NCBI GenBank assembly: GCA_025359445.1
Contig: JANYGB010000019.1
Coordinates: 1 to 64,000, forward strand
Length of the DNA stretch: 64,000 nt
Direction of reading: 5' to 3'
DNA from: Sphingomonadaceae bacterium
GTDB taxonomy: Bacteria; Pseudomonadota; Alphaproteobacteria; Sphingomonadales; Sphingomonadaceae
Positions 63,344 to 64,000 of this stretch are shown in pieces; position 1 is the stretch's first letter, and each line of letters starts with the position of its first letter. The position numbers and the translations under genes were made by a program. Under the pieces are notes generated by a model. The model made no database searches, was not told where the DNA came from, and saw nothing but the letters and a program-made list of their open reading frames with translations.

Positions 63344-64000
63344 TCCCCCTGCAGTTCGGCCCGCCGCTTGTCCCACCACTCCATTCGCTTCAATACCTCG
63401 CGCTCGAATCCGCGTTCGGCTGGCTGGTAATATTGCTGCGGTTCCATTTCCTCGGGCCAGTAGTCTGCGCCCGAAAAGCCGTCCTCGCTCTGGTGGTCGT
63501 AGGCGTAGCCCTTGCCGTAGCCGATGTCCTTCATCAACTTGGTCGGAGCGTTGAGGATGTGCGCGGGCGGGGCCAGGCTGCCGGTCTGGCGCGCGCTGTC
63601 CCAAGCCGACTTTTGCGCCATGTAAGCCGCGTTCGATTTGGGTGCGGTGGCGAGGTAGAGGCAGGCCTGGACGATTGCCAGTTCGCCCTCGGGACTGCCG
63701 AGGAACTGGTAGGCATCCTTGGCCGCGAGGCACTGGATCAGCGCTTGCGGATCAGCCAGGCCTACGTCTTCGCTGGCGAAGCGGACCAGTCGGCGCAGCA
63801 CATACAGCGGCTCCTCGCCTGCGGTGAGCATCCGCGCCATGTAGTACAGCGACGCTTGCGGATCGGACCCGCGCAAGGCTTTGTGCAGCGCCGAGATCAG
63901 GTTGTAGTGCCCGTCACGGTCCTTGTCATAAACCGCGACCCGGCGCTGGAGGAATGCGCCAAGTGCGGCAGGATCGAGCGGCTCCGCGATTGCCGCCGCG
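63340..64000 (-). CDS. rarA: Replication-associated recombination protein A, 5' end outside window
   Basis: C-terminal 219 codons of an AAA+ ATPase of the RarA/MgsA/WRNIP1 family that acts at stalled forks. Visible family blocks are HYNLISALHKALRGSDPQAS, YMARMLTAGEEPLYVLRRLV, RFASEDVGLADPQAL, and KDAYQFLGSPEGELAI. The end MKDIGYGKGYAYDHQSEDGF, then AERGFEREVLKRMEWWDKRR, is typical. The frame is open at base 64000; the ATPase domain is outside. Confidence 0.95.
   Translation of the reverse strand, partial: AAAIAEPLDPAALGAFLQRRVAVYDKDRDGHYNLISALHKALRGSDPQASLYYMARMLTAGEEPLYVLRRLVRFASEDVGLADPQALIQCLAAKDAYQFLGSPEGELAIVQACLYLATAPKSNAAYMAQKSAWDSARQTGSLAPPAHILNAPTKLMKDIGYGKGYAYDHQSEDGFSGADYWPEEMEPQQYYQPAERGFEREVLKRMEWWDKRRAELQGE

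Overview
The window is a high-GC, densely packed bacterial chromosome segment. Gene content points to an alphaproteobacterium of the order Sphingomonadales (Sphingomonas/Novosphingobium-like). The reasons are the FtsZ with a very long acidic linker, meso-DAP-type MurE, CcmA/CcmB cytochrome c maturation genes, glnB-glnA order, DUF934/DUF2849 genes in the sulfite-reduction operon, and many short GC-rich palindromic repeats between genes. No phage, insertion sequence, CRISPR array, rRNA or defence island was found. The only RNA gene recognised is one tRNA-Thr(TGT).

Layout. 1-1.8 kb: 3' truncated glnA and glnB with a sigma-54/NtrC-like control region. 1.85-9.7 kb: argC, a cut-down SH3 protein, a DOPA-dioxygenase-like protein, an M17 aminopeptidase, a lipoprotein, map, an AT-rich orphan gene, ccmA-ccmB, a pterin dehydratase and DUF1697. 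9.7-17.1 kb: an SDR gene, then a leftward accessory operon (secreted small protein, SnoaL-like protein, two MFS transporters, and a broken POT transporter) next to a large BTAD/SARP-like regulator with TPRs. 17.2-20.6 kb: an AlkA-type glycosylase, a 2Fe-2S ferredoxin, cysteine synthase and a GldG-like pair.

20.9-39.7 kb is a complete division and cell-wall (dcw) cluster in the order mraZ-rsmH-ftsL-ftsI-murE-murF-mraY-murD-ftsW-murG-murC-murB-ddl-ftsQ-ftsA-ftsZ. Almost every junction overlaps by 1 or 4 bases. Exceptions are a palindromic repeat between murG and murC, and the ftsZ leader, which carries its own candidate promoter region. Together these genes make UDP-MurNAc-pentapeptide and lipid II, flip and polymerise septal peptidoglycan, and build the Z ring.

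39.8-48.9 kb: a SPOR/TPR protein, YbjN-like, proC, a Bax-inhibitor-1 protein, a proline-rich secreted protein, obgE, proB, an SDR-like protein and a lipoprotein. proB and proC (proline synthesis) lie near each other. 48.9-55.8 kb, all leftward, is a sulfur block: sseA, a cystathionine beta-lyase-like enzyme, an MscS channel, then cysG(SUMT)-DUF2849-cysI-DUF934-cysH for assimilatory sulfate reduction. 56-64 kb: a Pro-rich membrane protein, queF, a DUF885 lipoprotein, a pair of overlapping acyl-CoA dehydrogenases, tRNA-Thr, a DUF429-like protein and the 3' part of rarA.

The most distinctive features are three families of short palindromic repeats. They sit at operon junctions, and one copy has become the last about 30 codons of ccmA. 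Next is the SARP-like regulator with a cluster of GCGTCA heptamers upstream of its likely target operon. There are also several gene remnants (a C40 peptidase without its catalytic domain, a POT transporter N-terminus, and a short reading frame sharing a C-terminal nonapeptide with the AlkA protein). I did not find a convincing wholly new system; the regulator-plus-transport operon is the best candidate for new biology.
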